The position numbers and the translations under genes are program-made. The notes under the pieces are model-generated. The model did no database searches. It worked only from the letters and a program-made list of their open reading frames with translations, and was not told the origin of the DNA. From JAICYJ01 sp045806525 (GTDB lineage Bacteria; Actinomycetota; Thermoleophilia; Gaiellales; JAICJC01), in NCBI GenBank assembly GCA_045806525.1, contig JBJMJD010000088.1:1-39798 (forward strand): a stretch of DNA of 39,798 nucleotides, read 5' to 3'. Shown here in pieces: positions 16,299 to 23,839 of the stretch. The stretch's first letter is position 1; the number at the start of each line of letters is the position of its first letter.

Positions 16299-17122
16299 GC
16301 CTGCATCGTAGCGTTCACATCCCACAGCGCAGCGAACGCCGCCTCGTGCCCCGTCGCCGCCGTCTCGCCCAGCAGCGCCTTGGTCGCAGACACCGCCTCG
16401 CGTCCCGCCCGCGCCACCTTCCCGGCCATGCTCTCGGCCCGCGCCAGCAGCTTCTCGCGCGGCAGTACCGCGTCCACCAGGCCGGTCGTGCGCGCCTCGT
16501 CGGCCGACAGCAGGTCACAGGTCGCGAACAGCCGCAGCGCCACGCCCGCGCCCAGCAGCCGCGACAGCCGCTGCGCCCCGCCCCACGGAGGGCAGTAGCC
16601 GAGCTCGTTGTGGATGAACCGCAGCTTTGCGCCCTGCGCCGCGATTCGCCAGTCACAGGCCAGCGCCAGATCGATCCCGCCGCCCACGGCGTGCCCGTTC
16701 ATCAGCGCCAGGGTCGGGACGCCCGCGGCTGCGATCCGGTCACACGCGCGGCTGCCGCGCTCCGTGACCTCCCTGCCGGGCAGCTCGCGCACCCGCTCGA
16801 GGTCAGCCCCCGAGCAGAAGATGCGGCTGCCGGAGCCCGTGATCGCGATCATCCGCACCGACTCGTCGGCCGCCAGCCGCTCCACCTCGTCGGCCAGCTG
16901 CTCCAGGGTCTCCAGCGCCAGCGCGTTGTCACCTCCCTGGCCGCGCAACGTCAGCACCGCCAGCCCGTCCCGCACGGCCGCCGTCTCGACCACCGTCGGC
17001 CCCGGCGGGGGCAGATCGCCAACCGCCTCCATCAGCTCCGCCTTCGACAGCAGCCTGTAGCCGTCGATTCCGCGCTCGCGTGCCAGCTCGTGCAGCTCGA
17101 ACAGCTGTGGCTCGGCCGTCAC
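16295..17122 (-). CDS. enoyl-CoA hydratase/isomerase with N-terminal Rho_N-like domain
   Basis: The 275-residue protein is a fusion. Residues about 6-35 (LFELHELARERGIDGYRLLSKAELMEAVG) match the small helical Rho_N/SAP-like module that usually binds nucleic acid. Residues about 45-275 form a crotonase fold with oxyanion-hole segments (CSGADLERV; NGHAVGGGIDLALACD). The first crotonase acid is Asp (GGGID) rather than the Glu of rat hydratase; the second (NELG) is Glu. The GTG start overlaps the glpX stop by 4 nt, and its stop overlaps the next gene by 4 nt. The acyl-CoA substrate and the purpose of the Rho_N module are unknown. Confidence 0.85.
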   Translation of the reverse strand: MTAEPQLFELHELARERGIDGYRLLSKAELMEAVGDLPPPGPTVVETAAVRDGLAVLTLRGQGGDNALALETLEQLADEVERLAADESVRMIAITGSGSRIFCSGADLERVRELPGREVTERGSRACDRIAAAGVPTLALMNGHAVGGGIDLALACDWRIAAQGAKLRFIHNELGYCPPWGGAQRLSRLLGAGVALRLFATCDLLSADEARTTGLVDAVLPREKLLARAESMAGKVARAGREAVSATKALLGETAATGHEAAFAALWDVNATMQA

Positions 17123-18132
17123 AGGCGAATCTCCTCGTGTCGGGTCTTCGAGAACAGATGGATCGAATCGATGAAGCGGACGCGGTTGCAGCGCGAGCAC
17201 AGCACGATCGACTGCGTGCGCGCGCCCTCCGCGAAGTACCGGACGCCGCGCAGCAGGTCGCCGTTCGAGATGCCGGTCCCGACCACCATCTGGTGGCCCC
17301 TGACGAGATCGTCGATGCCGAAGATCTGGTTGATGTCGTCGATGCCGTACTCGCCGGCCTGCCGGATCTCGGTGCGGCTCATCGGCCAAAGCTGGCCCTG
17401 GATCTCGCCGCCCAGGCAGTGCAGCGCCGCCGCCGAGATGATGCCCTCGAACGAGCCGCCGATGCCCACCGCCAGGTGGTCGTTGGTGCCGCGGATGGCG
17501 GCGTCGATCGTGGCCGTGATGTCGCCGTCCGCGATCACCTTGATGCGGGCGCCGGCCTCGCGGATCTCGGCGATCAGGTCGTCGTGCCGGGGCCGGTCGA
17601 GCACGACCGCGGTGATGTCCCCCACCTGGCGCCCGAACGCTTCGGCGATCGCCTGCAGGTTCTCGGTCACGCCCTGGCGCAGGTCGATCCGGCCCTTCGC
17701 GACCGGGCCGACGGCCATCTTCTTCATGTACATCCGCGGCACCCGCGTGATGCCGCCCGGCTCGCAGGCGGCCAGGATCGAGAGCGCGCCCACGCCGCCG
17801 CGCCCGACCACCTCCGCACCTTCGACCGGGTCGCAGGCCAGCTCCAGCTCCATACCGCCGCCGCCCATGGTCGCGCCCGGCGCCAGCGCGTGCCCCTGCT
17901 CGCTGCGGCCGATCACGACCGTGCCGCTGACCGGCAGCGCGTCGATCGCGCGCACCATCGCCTCGCAGGCGGCCGTGTCGGCGCCACGCGGGTCTCCCCG
18001 GCCAAGGTAGCGGCCCGCCGCCAGAGCACTGCGCTCGCTGACCGACGCCAGGTCGGTGCAGGGACAGCGCTCCTCCGACAGCTTCGGCTCCGGCCGCGGC
18101 TGCTGCTTGGCGCTACGCGCCTTGGTGGCCAC
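17119..18132 (-). CDS. glpX: class II fructose-1,6-bisphosphatase
   Basis: A 337-residue GlpX-type phosphatase converting fructose-1,6-bisphosphate to fructose-6-phosphate in gluconeogenesis. Diagnostic segments are MELELACDPVEGAEVVG (metal site; the usual DP.EGT has Ala for Thr), RHDDLIAEIREAGARIKVIADGDITATI, and LAVGIGGSFEGIISAAAL. The first 25 residues are a basic, Cys-containing extension. The start is GTG, 27 nt after the 2-phosphoglycerate kinase stop. Its place in an operon for a triose-derived solute fits a gluconeogenic role. Confidence 0.93.
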   Translation of the reverse strand: MATKARSAKQQPRPEPKLSEERCPCTDLASVSERSALAAGRYLGRGDPRGADTAACEAMVRAIDALPVSGTVVIGRSEQGHALAPGATMGGGGMELELACDPVEGAEVVGRGGVGALSILAACEPGGITRVPRMYMKKMAVGPVAKGRIDLRQGVTENLQAIAEAFGRQVGDITAVVLDRPRHDDLIAEIREAGARIKVIADGDITATIDAAIRGTNDHLAVGIGGSFEGIISAAALHCLGGEIQGQLWPMSRTEIRQAGEYGIDDINQIFGIDDLVRGHQMVVGTGISNGDLLRGVRYFAEGARTQSIVLCSRCNRVRFIDSIHLFSKTRHEEIRL

Positions 18133-18159
18133 GGGCGGTGACTCGGTTGCTCATCGGGG

Positions 18160-19080
18160 TCAGGGTACAGCGCCGGGCGCGGCGGTGGCGCGTTCCAGGA
18201 TCAGGTCGAGCACCGATCGCAGCGCCTCCTCGCCGTCGGTACCGTCGACGATCGGCACGCCCATGCGCTCCGCCCGGCCCACCAGGTAGTCCTGGATGCG
18301 GCGTATCTCCCCGAAGCTGCGCAGGTACCGATCCAGGGCGCGGACGCCGCCCGTGCTGAAGTCACGAGCAACGAAGTGCGCCTGGTGCGCCTCCTCGTCC
18401 TGAATGGTGAGCAGCACCTGCACCACGGTCGCCGCCCGGTGCTCCGGCACCTCGACCAGGCCCGGCACCAGGTGCACGCCTTCGAGCACCGTCGACAGCC
18501 CCTCGAGCACCGCCCGCTCGACCACCGCAGCGGCACCGACGGCCACCTGTTCGGCCTGCTGGATGAAGCCGTAGAGCGCGCGATCGTCCTGCTCGGGATC
18601 GGGCATAGGCATCTTCAGGCCGGCGCCGGCCTCGAACGAGCTGTAGTGCAGCGCCGGCATCAGGCCTGGCGCGAAGAAGGCGCGCATCACCTGGCGAACG
18701 ACATCGGTGGAGGTGATCCGGCTGATGCCCAGCCGGTAGGCCAGCTCCGTGGCCAGCGAGCTCTTGCCGGTGCCGGTGGCGCCCCCCAGCATCAGCACCA
18801 GCGGCCGCTCCCGCCGCAGCACCTTCTGCCAGGCTCGGTAGCGCTCGACCGCCGGCGGTCCGTCGGCCCGGCTGAGCACGTCCTCGACGATCGAGTGCAG
18901 CTCGGCGAGCGCGATCTCCTCGCTGCCCACCCCCTGCACGGCCCGCTCGATCTCGAGCGCCAGCTCGTAGGCGTGCTCGGCCTCGACGCCCGACAGGAAC
19001 AGGTTGGTGGCCATGCGCCCCTTCGAGAACGGCAGCGGGTGGCCGGTGCCGCGGATGCGGGGCTCACGCTGGTCAGGCAT
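18160..19080 (-). CDS. 2-phosphoglycerate kinase
   Basis: A 306-residue P-loop kinase. The family enzyme phosphorylates 2-phosphoglycerate with ATP to 2,3-bisphosphoglycerate. Residues 1-30 and a helical region to about 90 (an ATP-cone-like N-terminal part with PFSKGRMATNLFLSGV) precede the Walker A motif GGATGTGKSS at 99-108. Typical substrate-region segments follow: ITSTDVVRQVMRAFF, LHYSSFEAG, and VLEGVHLVPG. Length equals that of archaeal 2PGK. It starts 8 nt inside the end of the cyclic 2,3-diphosphoglycerate synthetase gene, so the two steps of one pathway are translationally linked. A small-molecule kinase with another phospho-acid substrate is the main alternative. Confidence 0.87.
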   Translation of the reverse strand: MPDQREPRIRGTGHPLPFSKGRMATNLFLSGVEAEHAYELALEIERAVQGVGSEEIALAELHSIVEDVLSRADGPPAVERYRAWQKVLRRERPLVLMLGGATGTGKSSLATELAYRLGISRITSTDVVRQVMRAFFAPGLMPALHYSSFEAGAGLKMPMPDPEQDDRALYGFIQQAEQVAVGAAAVVERAVLEGLSTVLEGVHLVPGLVEVPEHRAATVVQVLLTIQDEEAHQAHFVARDFSTGGVRALDRYLRSFGEIRRIQDYLVGRAERMGVPIVDGTDGEEALRSVLDLILERATAAPGAVP

Positions 19081-20374
19081 GCAGCGCCACCGCCTCGCTT
19101 GCAAGCTCGAGCAGTACGGCGTCCAGGTCGGGCTCGCCCTCGGCCGGCTCGGGCACGTTGTCGCAGAAGACGACGCGAACGCCGTGGCCGGCCGCGTGCT
19201 CGCAGACCACGTCGATGGCGGCCGCCTTCACCTCGACCAGGAACGTGCCGGCTGCAGCGACGTCGTCCCGCGCCAGCGCCTCGCGCAGCGCCCGCCGGTC
19301 GGACAGGGCCGGCACCACCGCCACCACGTCGGCCTCGAGCCGCTCGGCCAGGGCGCCCGCCCGCTCGGGCGGCGCAGTCGTGAAGAACGCCACCGGCCCA
19401 TCGCCCAGCAGCTCCGCGGGCGACGGCCGCAAGGTCACGGCCACCGACGGCAGCCCCGGCGCGACCGCCTCGATCGCCTCGCGGGTGTCGTCGCAGCCGT
19501 GCTCGGCCATGGTGATCACGACCAGGTCGCTGCGGAGCACCTGCACCGGCCCCAACCCCACCGTCAGCGCCGCAGCCGGGCGGTGAGCAGACGTGACCAG
19601 CACCGTGCGATCGGCTCGGAGCGGCGGCACGGCGGCGCCGGAGCCCTCGAGCAGGATCAGGTCGGGGTCGAGCGACGCCGCCAGCCGCGCGGCCTCGGTC
19701 ACGTTCGAGAGGTACGTCCCGCCCGACAGGCCGCCGCCGCAGCGGCGCGCGCCGACGGTGGTGACGCCCGACAGCACGGCGTCCTCGAGGAAGTCGGAGG
19801 CCGCATGCATCCCGGCGCGCGAGCGTTCCAGCAGCTGCTCCACGCCGATCGGTCTGTCAGACGGCACCACCAGCTCCGGCTCGGCCGGGCCGCCGCGGCC
19901 CATCGCCACCACCACCACGTTTCGGCCGGCCCTGTGCAGCAGGCGGGCCGCGTGCGCCGAGATCGCCGTCTTGCCGACCCGCTTGCCGGTGCCGACGATC
20001 GCAAGCGCCGGATGGTCGAGCGGCTCCGCCGCGGGCGGGCGCAGCTCGAAGTCGGCGCCCTCGTATGTCAGCCCCGCGGCAAGGGCGTTCGCGGCCAGCC
20101 ACAGCCGCCGCCTCTCGCTCAGCACCGGCTCGTCGGACAGGTCGAGCACCCTGTCCGCGCCGTGGCGGGCGGCCGCCTCCAGCATCGAGGAGGCGGCGTC
20201 ACCGGACAGCGTCTCCAGCGGCACGCCGTAGTCGGGATCACCTGCCAGCTTCTCGGTGCCGCCCAGCAGCAGGGCCGCGACGACGTCGGCCGACGCGGAC
20301 GCCCGCGCGAGCGCGGCCCGCACCACCTGCGGGTAGTGCTCGCCGTCCACCAGCGCGAGCACCCGCGGGCGCAT
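19073..20374 (-). CDS. cyclic 2,3-diphosphoglycerate synthetase
   Basis: A 433-residue ATP-dependent enzyme of the archaeal cDPG synthetase family, which closes 2,3-bisphosphoglycerate to cyclic 2,3-diphosphoglycerate. An N-terminal domain (about 1-120) precedes the P-loop GTGKRVGKT at 128-136, then VVVVAMGRGGPAEPELV and the conserved RRCGGGLSGGTYLSNV segment with DLILLEGSG. Length and order fit the family. The start overlaps the metallophosphoesterase stop (TGATG), and the end overlaps the kinase start. cDPG is known as a thermoprotectant and phosphate/carbon store in methanogens; its presence in this organism is inferred from genes alone. Confidence 0.87.
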   Translation of the reverse strand: MRPRVLALVDGEHYPQVVRAALARASASADVVAALLLGGTEKLAGDPDYGVPLETLSGDAASSMLEAAARHGADRVLDLSDEPVLSERRRLWLAANALAAGLTYEGADFELRPPAAEPLDHPALAIVGTGKRVGKTAISAHAARLLHRAGRNVVVVAMGRGGPAEPELVVPSDRPIGVEQLLERSRAGMHAASDFLEDAVLSGVTTVGARRCGGGLSGGTYLSNVTEAARLAASLDPDLILLEGSGAAVPPLRADRTVLVTSAHRPAAALTVGLGPVQVLRSDLVVITMAEHGCDDTREAIEAVAPGLPSVAVTLRPSPAELLGDGPVAFFTTAPPERAGALAERLEADVVAVVPALSDRRALREALARDDVAAAGTFLVEVKAAAIDVVCEHAAGHGVRVVFCDNVPEPAEGEPDLDAVLLELASEAVALHA

Positions 20375-21159
20375 CAGCGGCTCCCACGCTGGGGCGGATG
20401 CTTTTCGTAGGCGAGCGTGCCGGTCGAGAAGCGGATGATCGTCTCGCGATCGTGGTAGGGATAGCGACGGTAGATGTCGACCAGGTCGTCGCCGATCTCG
20501 ACCACGTTGTAACAGGGCCGCGTGTGCCCGCGCACGCGCAGCGACGAGACGGTGCCAGCGTTGACAACGAACAGGTCCTCCAGCCGCCAGGCATAGGGCA
20601 CGTGCTTGTGCCCCGACAGCACCAGGTTGACCTTGGCGCGCTGCAGCACCTCCAGCGTGTCCCCGGCGTCGTGAACGACGTTTCGCTCGCGGCCGGTGCC
20701 GGGGATCGGCAGCAGGTGGTGGTGCAGGACGAACACCCGGAAGTCGGCGTCGGGCTGGAACTGCTCCTCGATCCAGTCGTAGCGGCTGCGCCCCACCACG
20801 CCGTGGTCGAGGTCGGGCTCCGACGAGTCGATCGCGACGAACGTGATGCCGTGCTTGCGCAGCACGGTCGAGCGCGGACCCACCATCTCCTCGAAGTGCA
20901 CGTAGCCGACGTTGCGGGAGTCGTGGTTGCCGGGGATCGTGATCACGTCAGGGCAGTCCAGCCGGTCGAGGTAGCCGCGGGCCTGCGTGTACTCCTGCTT
21001 GTAGCCGAAGGTGGTGAGATCGCCGGAGCAGACAACGACGTCGGGCTGCATGTCGTTGATCTCGACGATGGCGCGCTCCAGCAGGTTGGCCACGAAGTAC
21101 GGCGACCCGCAGTGCAGGTCGGAGAGATGCGCGATCACGAACGGGCGTTCCGCTGCCAT
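20374..21159 (-). CDS. metallophosphoesterase, CpdA-like, first gene of the cDPG operon
   Basis: The 261-residue protein has the full calcineurin-type metal motif set: HLSDLHCG (about 10-17), VVCSGDLTTFG, IPGNHDSRN, FVLHHHLLP and LSGHKHVPY. The order and length resemble class III cyclic-nucleotide phosphodiesterases. It has no signal peptide, so it is cytoplasmic. Its stop overlaps the start of cDPG synthetase, making the two co-translated. From this context it is a candidate hydrolase for cDPG or 2,3-bisphosphoglycerate; cAMP phosphodiesterase is the alternative. The first gene of the operon; divergent from the nuclease-like gene over 56 bp. Confidence 0.88.
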   Translation of the reverse strand: MAAERPFVIAHLSDLHCGSPYFVANLLERAIVEINDMQPDVVVCSGDLTTFGYKQEYTQARGYLDRLDCPDVITIPGNHDSRNVGYVHFEEMVGPRSTVLRKHGITFVAIDSSEPDLDHGVVGRSRYDWIEEQFQPDADFRVFVLHHHLLPIPGTGRERNVVHDAGDTLEVLQRAKVNLVLSGHKHVPYAWRLEDLFVVNAGTVSSLRVRGHTRPCYNVVEIGDDLVDIYRRYPYHDRETIIRFSTGTLAYEKHPPQRGSR

Positions 21160-21215
21160 AGGGTGGCGATCATAGACCGCGCTGTCCGCCCTGCGGGGTA
21201 CAGTTTCCAAGCGGA

Positions 21216-21581
21216 ATGCAGGAACAACCACGGTTCCACGCCTACGCGGGCGACTCTCCGCCGACCTTCGCCAACGAGGCCGAGCTCGAGTGCGCGCAGA
21301 TCCTCGATTACCACGGCATCCGCTGGGAATACGAGCCGCACACCTTCACGCTCGACGTCGACGAGGACGGCAACACGCTCGAGGCGTTCACGCCCGACTT
21401 CTACCTGCCGGAGCAGGATCTCTACCTCGAGATCACCACCATGAAGCAATCGCTCGTGACCAAGAAGAACCGCAAGCTGCGCAGGCTGCGCGAGCTGCGC
21501 CCGGACGTGCGGGTCAAGCTGTTCTACCGGCGCGACGTCGAGGCCCTTGCCGAGAAGTATGAGCTCGGCGAGGCTTCGTGA
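21216..21581 (+). CDS. PD-(D/E)XK-nuclease-fold-like protein upstream of hpt
   Basis: A 121-residue protein. The order Glu-rich helix (FANEAELECAQILDYHGIRWEYEP), strands, then FTPDFYLPEQDLYLEITTMKQ resembles the compact PD-(D/E)XK core, with Asp in PDFYLP and Glu in LEIT. The usual Lys of ExK is Thr here; a Lys occurs four residues after the Glu. The end KLFYRRDVEALAEKYEL is basic and helical. Its stop overlaps the hpt start by 4 nt, so the two are coupled. TACAGT at 21199-21204 may be its -10 box. Nuclease activity is uncertain; a degenerate or nucleotide-binding role is possible. Confidence 0.7.
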   Translation: MQEQPRFHAYAGDSPPTFANEAELECAQILDYHGIRWEYEPHTFTLDVDEDGNTLEAFTPDFYLPEQDLYLEITTMKQSLVTKKNRKLRRLRELRPDVRVKLFYRRDVEALAEKYELGEAS

Positions 21582-22129
21582 GCGTGGCCGCAGAGAAGCT
21601 GCTGACGCCATCGCCCGGTGAGATCGCGTTCGGAGCGGATCTGATCGCCGGGCGGCTGGACGAGCTGGCCCGCCAGATCAGCGGCGACTACCGCGGCCGC
21701 GACCTGGTGCTGGTGACCGTGCTGAAGGGCTCCGCGATCTTCTTGGCCGACCTGTCGCGGAGGCTGACGATCCCCCATCGGCTGGACTTCATCGCGATCT
21801 CGGCCTACCGCGGCGCGTCCGCCGGGTCGAGCGGCAGGATCCGGCTGCTGAAAGACATCGACCGTCCGGTGCGCGGCGCCCACGTGCTGATCGTGGAGGA
21901 CATCGTCGACACCGGCCTCACGCTCAACTACCTGTTCACGACCCTGCGATTCCGCGGCGCCGAATCCGTCGAGGTGTGCACGCTGCTCGACCGCCCCTAC
22001 CGCCGGCTGATCGAGATCGAGCCGCGCTACGTCGGATTCACGGCCCCCGATGCGTTCGTTGTGGGGTACGGGTTCGACTACCGCCAGCGGTTCCGGAACC
22101 TGCCGGACATCCGCCTGCTCGCGCGCTGA
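21578..22129 (+). CDS. hpt: hypoxanthine phosphoribosyltransferase
   Basis: A 183-residue purine-salvage enzyme that joins hypoxanthine or guanine to PRPP. The PRPP loop is VLIVEDIVDTGLTL (about 106-119); LVTVLKGSAIFLADL and the C-terminal FVVGYGFDYRQRFRNLPDI segment complete the signature. The start is a GTG overlapping the upstream stop by 4 nt. Its last 92 nt overlap, on the other strand, the end of the radical SAM gene. In many actinobacteria hpt sits between tilS and ftsH; that context is absent. Confidence 0.93.
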   Translation: MSVAAEKLLTPSPGEIAFGADLIAGRLDELARQISGDYRGRDLVLVTVLKGSAIFLADLSRRLTIPHRLDFIAISAYRGASAGSSGRIRLLKDIDRPVRGAHVLIVEDIVDTGLTLNYLFTTLRFRGAESVEVCTLLDRPYRRLIEIEPRYVGFTAPDAFVVGYGFDYRQRFRNLPDIRLLAR

Positions 22130-23012
22130 CCTCGTCGCGCACGATCGACGTCACCCGCTCGCGGTCCTGGCGAAGGCCGTAGGGCCCAGCCCGGTAGGCG
22201 TCCTGATGCAGCTCAACCAGCGCCGGCAGCTCCCGCTCCAGCCACTGGAAGTAGGGCTCCCGCACGCCCGGGCGCAGGTGCAGCAGGATGGGACTGACGT
22301 GGTCCGCGCCGGCGTCCAGACAGGCCCGGGTCAGCCGCCGGATCTGCTCCTCGCCGTCGCTGATGCCGGGCAGGATCGGCGCCATCAGCACGGACGGCCG
22401 CAGCCCGGCGGCGGCCAGCCGCGAGATCGCCTCCAGCCGGCTACTGGGCACCGCGGCGCCCGGCTCGGTAATTCGCGCCACGGCGTCCTCGTCGGTGCCG
22501 ATCGACATCGCCACGCTCACGCGCGTGCGCCCTGCGGCCTCGCTCAGCAGGTCGATGTCGCGCACGATCAGCGACGACTTGGTCAGGATCGAGAACGGGT
22601 TTCGCCGCCGCGACAGCACCTCCACGAGTCCCCGCGTCAGCCGGTAGTGGCCCTCGGCCGGCTGGTAGGGATCGGTGTTCGTGCCCATCGCAATCGAGTC
22701 GCCGCCCCAGGCGGGGTCCTCCAGCTCGCGGTCGAGCTTCTCGACCGCGTTCACCTTGACCACGATCCGCCGTTCGAAGTCCTCGCCCGAGTTCAGACCC
22801 AGGTACTCGTGCGTGGGCCGGGCGAAGCAGTACGTGCAGGCGTGGCGGCAGCCGCGGTAGACGTTGATCGTGTGTCGGAACGGCATCCGGGACGAGGCCG
22901 GCAGCGTGTTGATGATGCGCCGGGCGTTGACCGCCATGTACTCCACGCTGGGCAGCTCCCGCTGCTCGGGGCCGAACAGCGCCAGCTGCGGTTCGTCAGG
23001 TAGCCACCGCAT
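22038..23012 (-). CDS. Rv2578c-type radical SAM protein under LexA control
   Basis: The 324-residue product carries the radical-SAM cluster motif CRHACTYC (Cx3Cx2C) at about residues 55-62, followed by FARPTHEYLGLNSGEDFERRIVVK and a TIM-barrel core with the NTDPYQPAEG segment, which is typical of the Rv2578c/SPL-like group. The reaction is unknown; DNA-repair chemistry is suspected because of its regulation. A perfect LexA box and a TATAGT -10 box precede the ATG. The C-terminal 30 residues (RAGGCPAGSGTAGG...) are encoded antisense to the end of hpt and look less conserved. Confidence 0.88.
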   Translation of the reverse strand: MRWLPDEPQLALFGPEQRELPSVEYMAVNARRIINTLPASSRMPFRHTINVYRGCRHACTYCFARPTHEYLGLNSGEDFERRIVVKVNAVEKLDRELEDPAWGGDSIAMGTNTDPYQPAEGHYRLTRGLVEVLSRRRNPFSILTKSSLIVRDIDLLSEAAGRTRVSVAMSIGTDEDAVARITEPGAAVPSSRLEAISRLAAAGLRPSVLMAPILPGISDGEEQIRRLTRACLDAGADHVSPILLHLRPGVREPYFQWLERELPALVELHQDAYRAGPYGLRQDRERVTSIVRDEVSARAGGCPAGSGTAGGSRTRTPQRTHRGP

Positions 23013-23039
23013 GCCGACACTATAGCGAACATATGTTCG
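23013..23039 (-). promoter_or_regulatory. LexA/SOS box and -10 box of the radical SAM gene
   Basis: The perfect palindrome CGAACATATGTTCG (23026-23039) matches the actinobacterial SOS consensus GAAC-N4-GTTC. Directly downstream on the minus strand are TATAGT (23024-23019), 6 nt (GTCGGC) and the ATG. LexA bound here would sit in the -35/-10 spacer and block transcription. The short leader implies leaderless mRNA. Confidence 0.85.
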
Positions 23040-23066
23040 GTCCGCACACGACGGGCGAGCCCGGCT

Positions 23067-23837
23067 TTACTGCTCTGGCTCCGACGCCGGCTGCTCGGCC
23101 GGCTGTCCCTCGCTCAGCTCACCGGTCGGCGCGGCCGGAGCGGCCAGCTCGGTGCGGATCTTGGCCAGCTCGGCGTCGACCTGAGCATCGGCCGAGAGCT
23201 CCGCGATCTGGCGGTCGAGCGAGGATGTGCTGGATGGGCCGACCTCGTCCAGTGCGCCGGTCGAGACCAGCTCCTCGACGGCGGACGCCCGCGCCCGCAT
23301 CTGCTCCACCTGATCCTGCGCCCGCGCCGTGGCGGCGCCGATGTCCGACAGCTCCGACGACAGGCCCGCCGTCGCCTCGCCGATCCGCACCTGCGCCTCG
23401 GCCGCCGAGTACTGCGCCTTGATCACTTCCTTCTGGGTGCGGAAGGCCTCGACCTTCTGTGAGAGCTCCTGCTGCTGCGCGACCATCTGGCGCTGCTGCT
23501 CCTCGAGCCCGGCGATCTGCTGGTCAAGCCCCTGCAGCTGCTCCTGCACCAGCACCTTGCGCTCGAGGGCCGTGCGGGCGAGGTCGTCACGCCCGGCGGA
23601 GAGCGCCTGGCGGGCCTGCCCGTCGAGCTTCACGACGCTCTGCTCGAGCCCCTGGGTCTGGTGCTGCAGCCGCTTCTTGGCGGTGACCACGTCGGCCAGG
23701 CCGCGCTTGGTCTTCTGCAGCATCTCCAGCTGCTTCTGGTAGCTGTAGTCGAGCGTCTCGCCAGGGTTCTCGACCCGGTCCAGCGTGCGACTGGCCTTGG
23801 CCTTGAAGATCATCGTGAACCGCTGCCACAACCCCAC
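23067..23837 (-). CDS. pspA: PspA/IM30-family envelope-stress protein
   Basis: A long coiled-coil protein of about 256 residues. PspA/IM30 proteins coat and repair damaged inner membrane. The N-terminal amphipathic helix GLWQRFTMIFKAKASRTLDRVENP and the conserved LDYSYQKQLEMLQK region are diagnostic. GTG at 23837 is chosen: GGAGG lies 7 nt before it, and it makes the protein begin MGLWQRF as usual. The ATG two codons upstream (23843) sits 1 nt from that site and overlaps the previous stop. The C-terminal 35 residues are Pro/Glu/Ala-rich and probably disordered. It is the last gene of the ccmF unit. Confidence 0.88.
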   Translation of the reverse strand: MGLWQRFTMIFKAKASRTLDRVENPGETLDYSYQKQLEMLQKTKRGLADVVTAKKRLQHQTQGLEQSVVKLDGQARQALSAGRDDLARTALERKVLVQEQLQGLDQQIAGLEEQQRQMVAQQQELSQKVEAFRTQKEVIKAQYSAAEAQVRIGEATAGLSSELSDIGAATARAQDQVEQMRARASAVEELVSTGALDEVGPSSTSSLDRQIAELSADAQVDAELAKIRTELAAPAAPTGELSEGQPAEQPASEPEQ

Positions 23838-23839
23838 GG

